Part shown: positions 1 through 10,441 of the stretch, piece by piece
Layout of the letters: each line of letters begins with the position of its first letter
Numbering within the stretch: the stretch's first letter is position 1
NCBI GenBank assembly: GCA_900617975.1
Contig: UZAE01013737.1
Coordinates: forward strand, 1 to 19,675
Reading direction: 5' to 3'
Origin: Rodentolepis nana
Lineage: Eukaryota > Platyhelminthes > Cestoda > Cyclophyllidea > Hymenolepididae
DNA: 19,675 nucleotides
The notes under the pieces: model-generated
The model's input: only the letters and a program-made list of their open reading frames with translations
Database searches by the model: none
What the model was told of the DNA's origin: nothing
Translations under genes and position numbers: made by a program

Positions 1-200
1 TAATTTTGCTTAATTTTATTAAACTTCACTATCCTGATAAGGAATAGGCTAAAAGACATATAGTTTGACTCACCTGATAAGTAAAAATGAATACAATTTT
101 TTCTTTCTCGAAAACTGAGGTCTATTTTCTCTCTTGTTGGTCATTTTTGCTCAGAAAGTTTCATTTTTATTCAATTTTAAAATTACAATGTTTTACACAG
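1..200. other. AT-rich sequence, nothing recognised
   Basis: This is AT-rich DNA left of the first retroposon copy. A short open frame starting at 87 runs into the repeat and has no recognisable domain, so I do not call it a gene. Confidence 0.5.
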
Positions 201-505
201 GGGGTGGGGTGTGCACCTGGGCAATGCATACTCATATGGCAAAAAGTCTATAAATCGGTAGTTGAATTCTGACTTCAAACTACCATGACCCCACTGTATG
301 CCATATTCGACCACCTCCACAGTACCCCTCTTACCTTTTCTCTGTATTGGTGTCTATCCGTCTCCTTTACATCTGTAATTCACTCTTCTGTTCCCCCTCT
401 CCAATTTTTCCCACGTTGATGTGCCCTCTCCCCTTTGAAAAACCCGAAGTCAACTAAAGGTCTACTGATAACTATCATGCTGTCTGCCAATTGACATAAA
501 CAAAT
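201..505 (+). mobile_element. SINE-like retroposon, copy A (old, diverged)
   Basis: This copy shares the whole internal order of the better-preserved copy at 1561-1882: a GGGTG head, a GCACC-TGGGCAA-GCATACTCATA block, GGCAAAAAGTCTATAAA, a run close to TGACTTCAAACTACCATG, a CT-rich middle, AACCCGAAGTCAACTAAAGG and a GATAACTATCA...TGCCAATTGA end. It lacks about 20 bases after the head (the GATAGACTTACCTCCACG block) and has no intact AAAT tail. No clear target-site duplication remains, so it is probably an old insertion. The boundaries are approximate. Confidence 0.75.
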
Positions 506-1544
506 TTTCAAATGAGCTAGCAATTTATTGATTTCTTTTGTTGTCTTGATTAATTATTGCCAAAATTTATTCTTATTACCAATATTAAACTTAAATGCTA
601 CCAATTTCTATTTGAAAGTTTCTTTTGGATACTTTACTCCCGATATTAACACAAATGTACCACTCAGATGTAAGTTGTGTGCTAAGGCACCTTTACCAGG
701 TGGTAGACTTCAATTTACCTGATTTCTAATATCTATATTTGGCATTTATTAAACCTTCAATGTTAATTGAAATGTTTACTTCCAATTTCCCCCACCAGCT
801 CTGATCAGACGGCTTCGATCATGTGTTTACATGATGAAGCTTTACGATTTTAATGTGTCGCCAAGTGTTCTATTCAAATTACGTAGGTTAATTGAGGCCT
901 CGTTTGCAGTCATCGAAAATTGTATATCCAATTTTGAGGGAGGCAGACGGATAATTTAAACATTTTAAAGAAACCTCGCCAAACTGACAACGAAGAGATA
1001 GATTATTTTGACATTTCTGAGAACCGAATCGGTTTATTCCTGGCCAATCCGTCTTGAGAAAAGCAGCTTTTCAAAACGTGCTTCTTGCAGAACACCTTTC
1101 TCTTTAATACTGTGATATTTGCAACCACAAATTACCATTTTCGAACAGATGGATAATAACTCGGTTTTCAATTTAAACAACTGAAACTAGATTTTGCGTC
1201 AATAGCAAAGAGAAATTGTGATTACTATCAGTCGAGATAAATTTTATGGACTCTAACGCCCTGCCAACACTCACCGTGGTCACATGCTCCAGTACCGCAC
1301 CCATATCGTATTACTGATGACTATATATGGATTTCCTTTGTCATGCCTACACCGACCCTATCAGCATATTGACGCTCATTTAAACAATTTCACCACTTCC
1401 CTCATTTATCTCTCTGTGGTCCTCCAAAAATGCAATAAGGCTCTCTAACCAATAGTATCTCCTTTCTTCATCACATTGCGTGGTGAGGGACGCAAAAATC
1501 TCGAATGACGATATTTCAACTGGGAGCATAAAGATTCACAAGTT
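506..1544. other. Intergenic DNA, no gene recognised
   Basis: This stretch is AT-rich and has only short open frames on either strand. I see no conserved domain, no convincing splice-bounded exon and no RNA gene. Confidence 0.5.
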
Positions 1545-1898
1545 TAAATTCAAAGACAAGGGGTGCGTGATAGACTTACCTCCACGTGGTGTACCCTGGG
1601 CAACGTATACTCATACGGCAAAAGGGTCTATTAACTGGCGATTGACTTCTGGCTTAAAACTACAATGGCCCAACTTTATGCCATATTCTACCACTTCTGC
1701 AGTACTCATCCTACCTTTTCTCTGCCTTTGTATCTGTCTCTTTACATATGTAAATCACTCTTCTGTTCCCCACCCCTCGACTTTCTGTTACTTTGATGTT
1801 CCTTCCCCCTGTGATGCCCGAAGTCAGTTAAAGGGCTAATGATATCTATCAAAACGCCTGCCATTTGAAATAAATAAATAAATAAATTCAAAGACAAG
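1545..1898 (+). mobile_element. SINE-like retroposon, copy B, with perfect 16-bp target-site duplication
   Basis: This is the best-preserved copy. The element body is 1561-1882 and the flanking direct repeats TAAATTCAAAGACAAG lie at 1545-1560 and 1883-1898 with no mismatch, the signature of target-primed reverse transcription. The body starts GGGTGCGTGATAGACTTACC, contains the palindrome CCACGTGG, has a CT-rich centre and ends GCCTGCCATTTG followed by an (AAAT)n tail. There is no terminal inverted repeat, no long terminal repeat and no reverse-transcriptase frame, so it is a non-autonomous retroposon. A motif like a pol III A box (TGGTGTACCCTGG) and a weak B-box-like TTAAAACTAC hint at a tRNA-type promoter, but that is inference. 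A 119-codon open frame across it is fortuitous. Confidence 0.9.
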
Positions 1899-2509
1899 TA
1901 GTTGATTAAACTCATTTACTCATTACCTGAATGATTTTCTAAAGTGAGTAAATCCACCCAGTAATTAACCGAGACGAATTGAATGAATTGATTTCAAGGA
2001 AATGGAATATGGCAAGAGTAGGAAAAAAGACTTGGTCTGATTTGAGTTTCTAGTTTTGCAAATAAACTTACCTGAATTTTCTTAACCCACTTCAAAATTC
2101 TTTCAACTTTTTAAGGACCATTTATGACTTTCCTTTATAATGTTATTAATGTAGTATTACTAACAGTAGGACGATATTCCAATTAAGAAGAAGGAAATTG
2201 CCATCTCGTTGTCATAACGAAATCGCATTACAGTTCAGCTCGAACAGTATAATTTACTTTTTTACTAGCTCATATAAACAATGTTAGGAAAAAGTGATAT
2301 TTTCAACTAATATAGAAAGAAATTATGAAATATAACGTAGATTTCGGCGTAGAAAAAAAGGTATTAATAATTATTTGAGATTATATTTTATCCTGACTCC
2401 CCCACCCCTTTTTAAGCTACGCCTTCTTTGTTTGAGACAGGTTTCATAGGGTCCGTTTGAAGTCAGGCCATCCTTTCCGTAGTATTTCTTTGACGACTGA
2501 TACAGCTCT
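1899..2509. other. Intergenic DNA, no gene recognised
   Basis: This AT-rich interval between retroposon copy B and the possible LINE remnant has no open frame of note and no repeat I could match elsewhere in the window. Confidence 0.5.
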
Positions 2510-2760
2510 TACTCATGTCTCCTTCATATCAGTATTTTCCTCCATCTTTCTCGACGCTTCAGTGCTAATTTTTACGAGGCCAAACAAATTTCTTCCATGT
2601 TTTAGAGGAATTTGCCTCAGATTCCGGTGACAGTTAATACTGTTAAACCATTACTAAAGTGTGAAATAGTTAGTTGTAATTTTCCTATTTCGAACCTGAT
2701 CTCGATGAGTTGGACCCTGAGAGAGGACGCGAAAGCATGTCCAAACCAGAGTAAGAGGAC
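2510..2760 (-). pseudogene. Possible decayed LINE reverse-transcriptase C-terminus
   Basis: On the minus strand one frame, open from about 2759 to the stop at 2617, contains L-W-F-G-H-A (near 2735-2753) followed by an R-V-Q-L-I-E-I-R run. The [RL]-W-[FL]-G-H-[AV] motif is characteristic of the region after the reverse-transcriptase domain in RTE- and CR1-type retrotransposons. Further downstream on the same strand (about 2640 to 2515) a different frame reads a basic stretch ending in a stop, as expected of a frameshifted remnant. The signal is short and may be chance. If real, it could represent the LINE group whose machinery mobilised the nearby short retroposons, although nothing here proves that link. 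Confidence 0.25.
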
Positions 2761-2819
2761 ATATAAGTGAATAATATCAAACATACAGAGTACAAGAAAT
2801 AAGATAATTTTAACAAGTT

Positions 2820-3169
2820 GTAGGAAACATTTTAGTTATTTATTTCAAATGGCAGGCATTTTGATAGTTATCATTAGCCACTTAGCTGACTTCGGGCTTC
2901 ACAAAGGGGAGGAGCATTAAAGTGAGAAAAATTCGAGAGGGGGAATAGAAGAGTGATTCACAGATTTAAAAGAGACAGACAGACACAAATGCTCAGAAAA
3001 GGTAAGATGAGTACTGTGAATAGGGGTCGAATATGACTTGCAGTAGGCCATGATAGTTTGAAGTTAGAAGTCAACTGTCGATTAATAGACTTTTCTGCCG
3101 TATGAGTATACGTTGCCCAGGGTGCACCACTAGGAGGTAAGTCTATCGCGCACCCCAGTAGGTAACATT
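2820..3169 (-). mobile_element. SINE-like retroposon, copy C, with target-site duplication
   Basis: The element body (about 2832-3157) reads in the minus orientation: on the + strand it begins with the reverse-complemented AAAT tail (TTATTTATTTCAAATGGCAG) and ends with the reverse of the GGGTGCG head. Flanking copies GTAGGAAACATT (2820-2831) and GTAGGTAACATT (3158-3169) differ at one base, so I read them as a slightly aged target-site duplication. Internal blocks match copies B, D and E in order. Confidence 0.88.
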
Positions 3170-3356
3170 AGTAGTAGGTAAAATTTTGCAGTAAATGAGA
3201 CAAAGAAATGATATAAAGAGTGAAAATCATTTTTTAAGCTCCACTGCCGCCCTTATGAATAACTCACATTTCGCAACCACTATTGATGACAATAATTATT
3301 TACTATGATTACCCATCCGTACACTAGGATCCACATCAATAGCTTTAGATGGCATG
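3170..3356. other. Spacer, nothing recognised
   Basis: This is unique sequence between retroposon copy C and the minus-strand open frame. No motif was recognised. Confidence 0.4.
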
Positions 3357-3593
3357 TTAACAGATGTACCGGTTGACTGCTACGTCACCATTACAAAAAC
3401 AGTAATAATCATTTTCGTGGAAACTGGAAATTACTTTTTGGTCATTTATGTTAGAACTCGCATATTTTTCCAAGATTTCATGCTCTAATGAATATATGGC
3501 ACGTATTCGAAAGCACCTTTCGAAAGGTATTAGCAGTGCTCGACCTGCAAGTTTAGAGATATCTTGGAGGCGCTTTATGAAAAACTTGCTCAT
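3357..3593 (-). other. Unassigned minus-strand open frame, possible first exon
   Basis: This is a 78-codon frame beginning MSKFFIKRLQ with an amphipathic, basic and hydrophobic N-terminus (KRLQDISKLAGRALLIPFER), followed by RIRAIYSLEHEILEKY. Composition up to about residue 53 looks like a real protein; the Cys/Tyr-rich remainder does not. A potential donor (AAA|GTAATT) occurs at that point (minus strand, about 3436), so it could be a first coding exon with the rest in another exon further left. I recognise no family and found no matching downstream exon. It may equally be a chance frame in AT-rich DNA. Confidence 0.25.
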
Positions 3594-5152
3594 TGCTATT
3601 CCTCTTCTTGACCAGAATTAACCTTACCTATTCATTACCCACGCCAATATATGTGGANTGCTGTTATCCATTCGAACTAATGCTATTTTACTGCTTGCCG
3701 ATTGCGATTCATGCGCTCGAAAGAATCCAAGAATTTCCATTTAGATAGTATTTAAAACTCGATAAAAGATATGTAACTTGCACCAAAACAACTCAGATTG
3801 TGTATCACTTGTTTACTGTAAGTTAACATATGCAACACTACCTCATATGTTTAGTCCTAACATCGTATACAAGTTAGAACTCATTTTTCATGGCATATCT
3901 CGAACACGATTTATTGAAAGAATCCACGACAATCTTCTTGTATTAATTGGGGTATGGTGAATGGCTTTTCTAAATAACATGGCAATATTAGAACGGTAAG
4001 GAATATTAATCTTACTTATACTTTATGTTTTATTATGTATTTATTAGCTCCCCTTCAGAGTAACATCTTATTCCATTTTCTATTTGTAGGCCAGCATTAT
4101 GACTTAGTAACGCTTCATTAATTTCTAAGTAGTTGAACATGGCTTGACTATGACTTATTCTAAATCAAAAATCGAGTTTTATAATTTGCACAAAATCAAA
4201 CTTTTTGAAATCACTTAACTGTTTCTTACTTGGGGTTCAATAAAATTAAACCGCAGTAGGTTAGGGTAGAATGCTTAAATATTCTACTTCTTAAACATCA
4301 GTAGGATTCTATAATACGCTTTCATTTCCTAATATTTTATTTATTATTTAAGTGGAGAAATTATGAAAATATAAAAAGTCAATATAATATACTAATTGTT
4401 TGCTTTTCGCTTGTGGAACACTTTAAGATGGGAGCGTTCATGATATTAGAAATATATGAAAAAACGGACTCTCTAATATCGCGGAAGTGGATCCCTTACG
4501 TCCAAATACCATTTCATTCAATATCATACGTGTTTCAACTCTTTCCTCATTACATATTTCTACTTTATCCATCACACGAATTCGATAGTAGGAACTAAAC
4601 ATGTCGCTTTATGAATAGACTTTTTATTAATGAGTGAATATCAGCAGTTTAGTGGTGCTATTTTTACAAAGGGAGGCTATTTAAGTTGATTTTAACACAA
4701 AATATATTATAACTAGTTGTACTAGATACGAATATTTTCTGTCCTTTTGTTATCAAATCGCCGTTGATCCAAACAATTAATTCAATTAAAACGGAATTCA
4801 ATGAATGCTAGTAAGAACAGGACTCTGTTTTGACCTAAAATAAGCATGCTTATTAGCCGAACTAGATGTCTTTTATACTGAAAACTGATAACTAACATAA
4901 ATGGTGACGAACTGAATGGAACAATGAAGGAAAGCATTGCTAATTTTTTATACTTGTGTCGGATATTTACTAACTTTATTTCAGTGGCGATAATTATTTA
5001 AATTCCCCAAATAGCATTATTTAGCTATTATTATTTAGTTGTTGTGTTAATATAGACCGAATGCTACAATAGGAAGTAGCTTTCAAAAGAACCCAAAATA
5101 TTCTTCTAGGAAGCATAAACATAAATGAAGTAAAATATATATGTTTAAATTT

Positions 5153-5154
<2 letters not shown>
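3594..5154. other. Long intergenic stretch, no gene recognised
   Basis: This is AT-rich DNA with only short, low-complexity open frames (for example 3778-3960 and 4413-4598, both + strand), lacking domains or convincing splice sites. One undetermined base (n) lies near 3659. No repeat copy was found here. Confidence 0.5.

Positions 5155-5186
<32 letters not shown>
5155..5186. repeat. (AT)n microsatellite
   Basis: This is an uninterrupted AT dinucleotide run of about 32 bp, roughly 360 bp upstream of the CDK10 start. It creates an artificial Tyr-Ile repeat in a minus-strand open frame (5021-5269), which is therefore not a gene. Confidence 0.95.
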
Positions 5187-5188
<2 letters not shown>

Positions 5189-5543
5189 AATAATCAATTG
5201 TATTCCGGGGTTGAATGAAATAATTATAAAAAATTTAAACAGGACTTTTATTTTTATGTGAAAATCCAAATTTGAAATGGGAAAGATATATCCGAAAATA
5301 CTAGTAAATAATGAAAATCTAATGAAGTATCGATCAGATTAAAAATGTCATAACTGACATTATAGTACAAATTATATCATTAGAAAAAATGTTTAATTTA
5401 ATAGGCTTAAATTTTATAATAGTTGGAGCCATGAATCAAGAAAATGGTTTTATTTTAAGGTGGTTCATTCCACACTATTCTGTGCTATTTGTTTGTGTTC
5501 ATTGTGGCCTCAATAGTTAGCACACTCTGTCTAAACTGTTAAA

Positions 5544-8500
5544 ATGATGGATCCTACTGTTGATGAACTGAAGCTATTTGGAGTAAAGAAATTAATTCCA
5601 TTTAAGATTCCATCGCAGTTCAGAGTAATTTGCCTTCATTTAAATAATAATTTCTCTAGGAAGGGAGATGTAGAAGTGTTTCGGATTTCGAAAAACTTAA
5701 TAGAATTGGAGAAGGCACGTATGGTATTGTCTGTAAGTTTGTATAATTTTCAAAACTTTAAAAGATAGAGCAAGAGATTCTGTCACGGGCGAAATCGTTG
5801 CTTTGAAGAAAGTTCGAATGGAGAATGAACGCGATGGTTGGTTTCTCTCGTTTTAAATTACAAACCATTGTTAGGCATTCCCATTAGTAGTCTCCGAGAA
5901 ATCACTCTACTGTTGAGTATCAAACATCCTAATGTCGTTCAATTGAAGGAGGTTGTTGTTGGACGCAGCCTTGATAGGTATAGTTTGTTATTCTCTTTAT
6001 ATGTTGGTAGATTTGAATGAATCAGTTGAGATTCTGGATTTAAATCAAGGCTGAAATTGCTGTATATTACTTTTTCTCTTCTAATTTGTTTAGTATATTT
6101 CTTTCAATGGAGTACTGTGAACAGGATTTGGCAAGTTTGCTAGACAACATGCCGAATTCCTTCACGGAAGCTCAAGTTAAGGGCATCATGCTACAAGTGT
6201 TTAAGGGTTTGCGATACCTCCATGAAAATTTCATTATTCATCGTGATCTAAAGGTGTCGAATCTCCTCATGACTGACAAGGGTTTGATTAAAATTGGTAA
6301 GTCTCATTTCGTTCACGTTTCATTCATTTATCTTAGCCGATTTCGGTCTTGCACGACCCTCTAATTCCCAACATCCTATGACACCGAAAGTTGTCACCCT
6401 TTGGTATCGTGCTCCTGAAGTTTTGCTTGGAGATAAGATGCAAACGAAAGCGATTGATATTTGGTAAGATTTCCTATTTCGATGTCTAATTATATGCTTT
6501 ATATAGGTCTGCTGGTTGTATTATGGGAGAACTTCTTCTTCATAAGCCTCTCTTTCCGGGCAAAAATGAGATTAGTCAACTTGAGTTGATTATCTCTCTC
6601 CTGGGAACCCCTAATGAGCGTATCTGGCCCGTAGGTTGTTCATTATCTGGTATATTTAATGTTTTTTATTAGGGTATGGCTGATCTACCGGTGCTGAAGA
6701 AAATCAATCTGAAGGTTCAACCGTATGTTTATGTCCAAATATTGTGCTTTAATGAAGTTATGCTTGATATCACTTGACCGTTTTACCCTCTAGGTACAAT
6801 AACCTTCGTCAAACTTTCCCTTGGTTGTCTGATGCAGGTTTCCGTCTTCTGAACTTTCTGTTTATGTACGACCCTACCAAGCGCGCTCGAGCTAGGGAAT
6901 GCTGTCAAAGCTCCTACTTTAGAGAACATCCTCTTCGTAAGTTGACTCCATGCTTTTTTTTTAATATGCGCTAAATCTATTGATTTGAATGTATTTAGAC
7001 TAACCATTCGGCTCCAAACTTAAGCGTTACTTCAATGTTATACTTTTTTGTATGTTGAAAGAGCATAGCTTTCGTCCCTTATCGTGGGCAGTGGACTAGT
7101 TCTTATAACAGGCAAGGAAAAAAGGGGAACCTACCGTTCCTGTCCCAATCAGTGCGGGTTATGGTTCATAATAATTGCCAATTTCTCTCGTTTTGATTGT
7201 TACTAACTATTTCACGAGTTAATAGTTAGTTAAATATTGCTATTAGATCTTAAATTCCTACCGAGGGAAGACATTTTACTTTGTCCAAAATCAGGAACTA
7301 GTATTCGAGTTTGGCAAATGTGTTCGTGGCAATCCAGTCATCAGCTCATTACCATAACTGAAAGAAATTGCGATGACTTTCAACTATGAATTACAACTGA
7401 GGTGCATATATGCAATGAACATAAACCTAATTTATCGCCATTTTCTCCTCAAAATACCATTTTCTCTGTTGGCTACTCCCCTGTTCATTTTAATCATTAG
7501 GTGTTTTATTTTACGCACTTGACGCGTCTCATTAGGATATAACTTTATTATTCCAGCATTTGACAATATTTTTATTTTTTATCAAATGGTTATTACTAGC
7601 CCTTTAGTTGACTTCAGGTTTCACAAAGGGGAAGGAGCATCAAAGTGAAAAAAGTGGAGAGGGGGTGGGGGACAAAAGAGTGTTTTAAATATGAATATAG
7701 AAAAAAAGGTGAGGTGAGTACTGTGGAAGAAGTCGAATATGACATACAGTGGGGGGGGGGGGATGGTAGTTTGAAGTCAGAAGTCAACTGCCGGTTTGTG
7801 GACTTTTTGCCGTATGAATATACGTTGCCCAGGGTGCACCACGTGGAGGTAAGTCTATCGGTCACCCCGCACTTGACAATATAATTTATCTTTGTTTAAA
7901 ACTTTATTTTAATAATCGATTGCTCGAACTTCCATTCAATCAAATGCCCAGTGCTCGAAAGTTATTTTTTCGCTGTAAAATGAACAAACTGATTTGGGTA
8001 GCTTGTTTTGCTGATTGTTGCCAATAATCCGGTTTTACATGAAATAATAGCAAAAGTTTCGTGTAATTGACGGAGAAATCTAAACTAATCACTAAACTAA
8101 GGACATTTGTGTAAATGGAGTTGATAACCAATGCCATTGTTGCTTTCAAATTGCCAATATTTTACTATTTTAGGGAATATTGATTTTGGTTCATCTATTC
8201 TTTTTGCCTAAAATTCATACACATTTTATGCTCAGCTATAGAGTAAGGGAGTGGAAACTCTACTTTTAGATTTAAAATTGTACAACTCCACTTTCTTCAA
8301 TCTCTAGAATAGTTCTTGAGCATATGTCTCTAATTCTCCATCATCATCTCTGCTCCCGAAGAAAAAACTTTATTTTGCGCGATTTTGAACATCTAGGAAT
8401 CTTGATAGAAAGTTACTTTCCGTTCACTGTGCGGTAGCTTACATCTTATTCATTCCTATTCTTCGAAAAATCCTATTATAACTCAATGAACTGATGTAAA

Positions 8501-8783
8501 ATATTTTATCTACTGGTCTTTCTTTCTCTCTCGGTAAAGCTTGTGAACCAGAGATGATGCCGTCATTTCCACAGCATCGTTTAAAACGCAAGGCTTCTCC
8601 AGGCGATGACACTGCCCGAGGACTAGTTGCTCCAGTGAATCCTATCCAAGAGGCGTCATCGGGACTTTTTGATGCTACTTTCGATAGAATTGTGAGTCCC
8701 TTGTTTATTTTTGTGCGCAAGGTTACTCTTTGAGCCTAACCCCATGCTTTTCTACTTTTTAGTTAAAGAGTCGAAGAAAATAA
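5544..8783 (+). CDS. CDK10: Cyclin-dependent kinase 10 (PISSLRE kinase), complete, 11 exons
   Basis: This is a CDC2-family Ser/Thr kinase that in animals pairs with cyclin M and phosphorylates ETS2, with reported roles at the G2/M transition and in ciliogenesis. Coding exons: 5544-5624, 5660-5732, 5765-5836, 5875-5977, 6094-6296, 6337-6463, 6507-6630, 6673-6722, 6794-6936, 8540-8691 and 8763-8783. All junctions are GT-AG, all phases agree, and the product is 382 residues (the human protein is about 360). Visible motifs: glycine loop GEGTYG (44-49), catalytic Lys in VALKK (66), the diagnostic PISSLRE helix (78-84), HRDLKVSN (159-166), ADFGLA (178-183) and [14 protein letters not shown] with the T-loop Thr at 193. 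The tail [17 protein letters not shown] matches the CDK10 family tail. The first exon is more divergent, so the exact start (two Met codons in tandem) is less certain. Nothing suggests a pseudogene. Intron 9 (1,603 bp) contains an antisense retroposon. Confidence 0.96.
7556..7882 (-). mobile_element. SINE-like retroposon, copy D, in CDK10 intron 9
   Basis: The element body is 7570-7868 in antisense to the gene. Flanking repeats GCATTTGACAATAT (7556-7569) and GCACTTGACAATAT (7869-7882) form a 14-bp target-site duplication with one mismatch. On the + strand it runs from a degraded reversed tail (TTTTTATTTTTTATCAAATGG) through GTTGACTTCAGGTTTCACAAAGG to the reversed head GGAGGTAAGTCTATCGG. An interrupting run of 12 G (7751-7762) is private to this copy. 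Open frames on both strands across this interval are repeat sequence, not genes. Confidence 0.92.
7849..7854 (+). other. Consensus 5' splice donor carried by antisense retroposon copy D
   Basis: The antisense retroposon supplies GAG|GTAAGT on the coding strand of CDK10, a near-perfect donor deep in intron 9. It could allow inclusion of repeat sequence as a cryptic exon if an upstream acceptor is used. This is a sequence match only; use is unproven. Confidence 0.4.
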
Positions 8784-8834
8784 ATGTGTCCAAATTGTCA
8801 GTTTGGACATGTTTTGTGTATGTGTTTCGATTTT

Positions 8835-8840
8835 AATAAA
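8835..8840 (+). terminator. Poly(A) signal of CDK10
   Basis: A canonical AATAAA lies 51 bases beyond the CDK10 stop codon, on the same strand, giving a very short 3' untranslated region. Confidence 0.75.
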
Positions 8841-9478
8841 CAATTTAAACTTTCTTGACTTATTTTTTTTAAAGTTTTGGGCCTGATTGTATTTCAGTTT
8901 ATAAAATGGAAATGGAATAAGGTCGACAGTGAACTTTTAGGAGGTTGTTGGGAATTTTTCAGTCAGATCGATGAAAGATTATTAACCGTTTCACCTTGGC
9001 TGCTTTTGCTTGATCAGAAACATTTTGTGACCACTGCTAAAAGCAACATCATAATGAAGTAAATATCGACGCGCGAAATTAAATTAGACTAGATATTTTG
9101 CCATCAAATTGTCGTGCCATTGAAGCATGTCTGCGAAGCATTGGTTTTAAACTGCAAAGATGCAGGAAAGCATCGTCGATCGAGCTTGCGGTTCTCCTAT
9201 TTTCCAGATGAGCCCTGATTAGGAATGGAACATGAACAGATTGTCTATGATGATAGCTGGCCGACCCAATTGGATGGTGTTATATCGATGTTCACCTTAG
9301 CGTTCATGGACTAATATGTCAATATTTCGTTCTAAATAAGATTATGAAGAGAGAATTAGGTGGTACCTCTTCCCAAAATTCAATCGCAAATAAATCTATC
9401 TTTTAACTCCAGACTCGGTCGGGCCGCAAAATTAGCAGAGCTTTGTTTGTTATCCATTTCATTTCAAACACGAGTATT
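8841..9478. other. Intergenic DNA downstream of CDK10
   Basis: No gene is recognised. A 61-codon open frame at 8877-9062 has no domain and begins within the CDK10 3' flank. The block at about 9110-9300 is somewhat richer in GC than its surroundings but matches nothing else in the window. Confidence 0.45.
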
Positions 9479-9488
9479 TTTCACATGA

Positions 9489-9743
9489 ATGCAGGAATAT
9501 GGTAATATATCTCTGTTTAAGCGGTCAATATACACAGGGAAGTTCATGCTGCGTCCATATATTTATTCTGCTGGTGAAGGTCGCAGGATAGGGCTGATTC
9601 AGACTCGGAATGAAGGGATGAGGAAAGACGAGATACTTGAGATATTTCAATTAAATGATTTCCAGGAAGAACGTAAGAAGCAACCGAACAGACGGAAGAA
9701 GGCCAAGTCAAGTCCAGAAGTATTAGCATTCGTAATAGCGTAA
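9489..9743 (+). other. Unassigned open frame, possible exon
   Basis: This 84-codon frame, beginning MQEYGNISLF, has a charged C-terminal half (EERKKQPNRRKKAK) typical of a real basic tail. An acceptor-like CAG precedes it (TGAATGCAG, ending near 9495). The minus strand is also open over almost the same span (9544-9729), which weakens the case. I recognise no family, and it does not join in phase to the gene at 10442. Confidence 0.2.
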
Positions 9744-10441
9744 ATATTTATTAGTCTGATAGGCCTATGTGAGTCCATATGAAAGGCATACATAAGCAAA
9801 GGAACATGACAGTTAAAATTAAATTACCATACCTCATTGCATTCGGCTGTGTAAGCTTTGGAAGGAAACGTGGATGGGCCAAATATATTGTTTATAAATG
9901 TCCCAAATTCACAATTATATTTTTCTACAATAAATCCAAACGTTCACGGAACTGAACGTCTACAAGCAAGTCGATGTAATATTTGTTACTTGACAATAAT
10001 TAAGCAAACAAAAATGAAATTCCATAGCCTAGTTTGAAAAAGTTAACTGACAATTAGAAGGAATTAAATGGTTTTAAAGAATATGAAAAAAGTGAACTAA
10101 CTATGCAAAAGGAAGATTCAAATTTTTGTAGATTATTTTAAACGGGTTATAAATAGAGACACGAATTTAAAAAATTAAAACAAAGTTTGTTTAATTTTAT
10201 TAAACAAACAACTTTAACATTCAAATACTTAGTTTTAATCAAAGTTTAAATATTGCAATTTAACTGATTTATTTAAAACTCGAACACAAGACTTTGCTAA
10301 GTGCGCGTCTTACGAAGGCCAGTGATTCTGTTTATTAGGTCAGTCGTTTGATTTCTTTCCTTCAAGGTTTTTATCCATAGTATTATCCTTTCAATCGGTC
10401 ACTTTTCGATCTTATTTTTTTTTAGATTTACATTTTATGTT
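9744..10441. other. Intergenic DNA upstream of the RRHS-exon gene
   Basis: This is AT-rich sequence with no open frame of note. It should contain the promoter and 5' untranslated region of the gene starting at 10442, but I see no distinct TATA-type or other element I would call. Confidence 0.45.

Noticed and set aside
1480..1839. 119-codon + strand frame, the longest uninterrupted single-frame ORF in the first 5 kb
   Set aside because: Most of it is retroposon copy B; the frame is produced by the repeat and starts at a non-ATG codon.
5021..5269. Minus-strand frame with a Tyr-Ile repeat
   Set aside because: The repeat is the (AT)n microsatellite in translation.
6783..7007. Minus-strand frame opposite CDK10
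   Set aside because: It is the shadow of exon 9 and the start of intron 9.
7614..7884. Open frames on both strands
   Set aside because: Both lie essentially within retroposon copy D; the minus frame also recurs in copy E at 18401-18637, confirming it is repeat sequence.
8439..8720. 93-codon minus-strand frame
   Set aside because: It is the antisense shadow of CDK10 exon 10, whose sense frame matches the CDK10 C-terminus.
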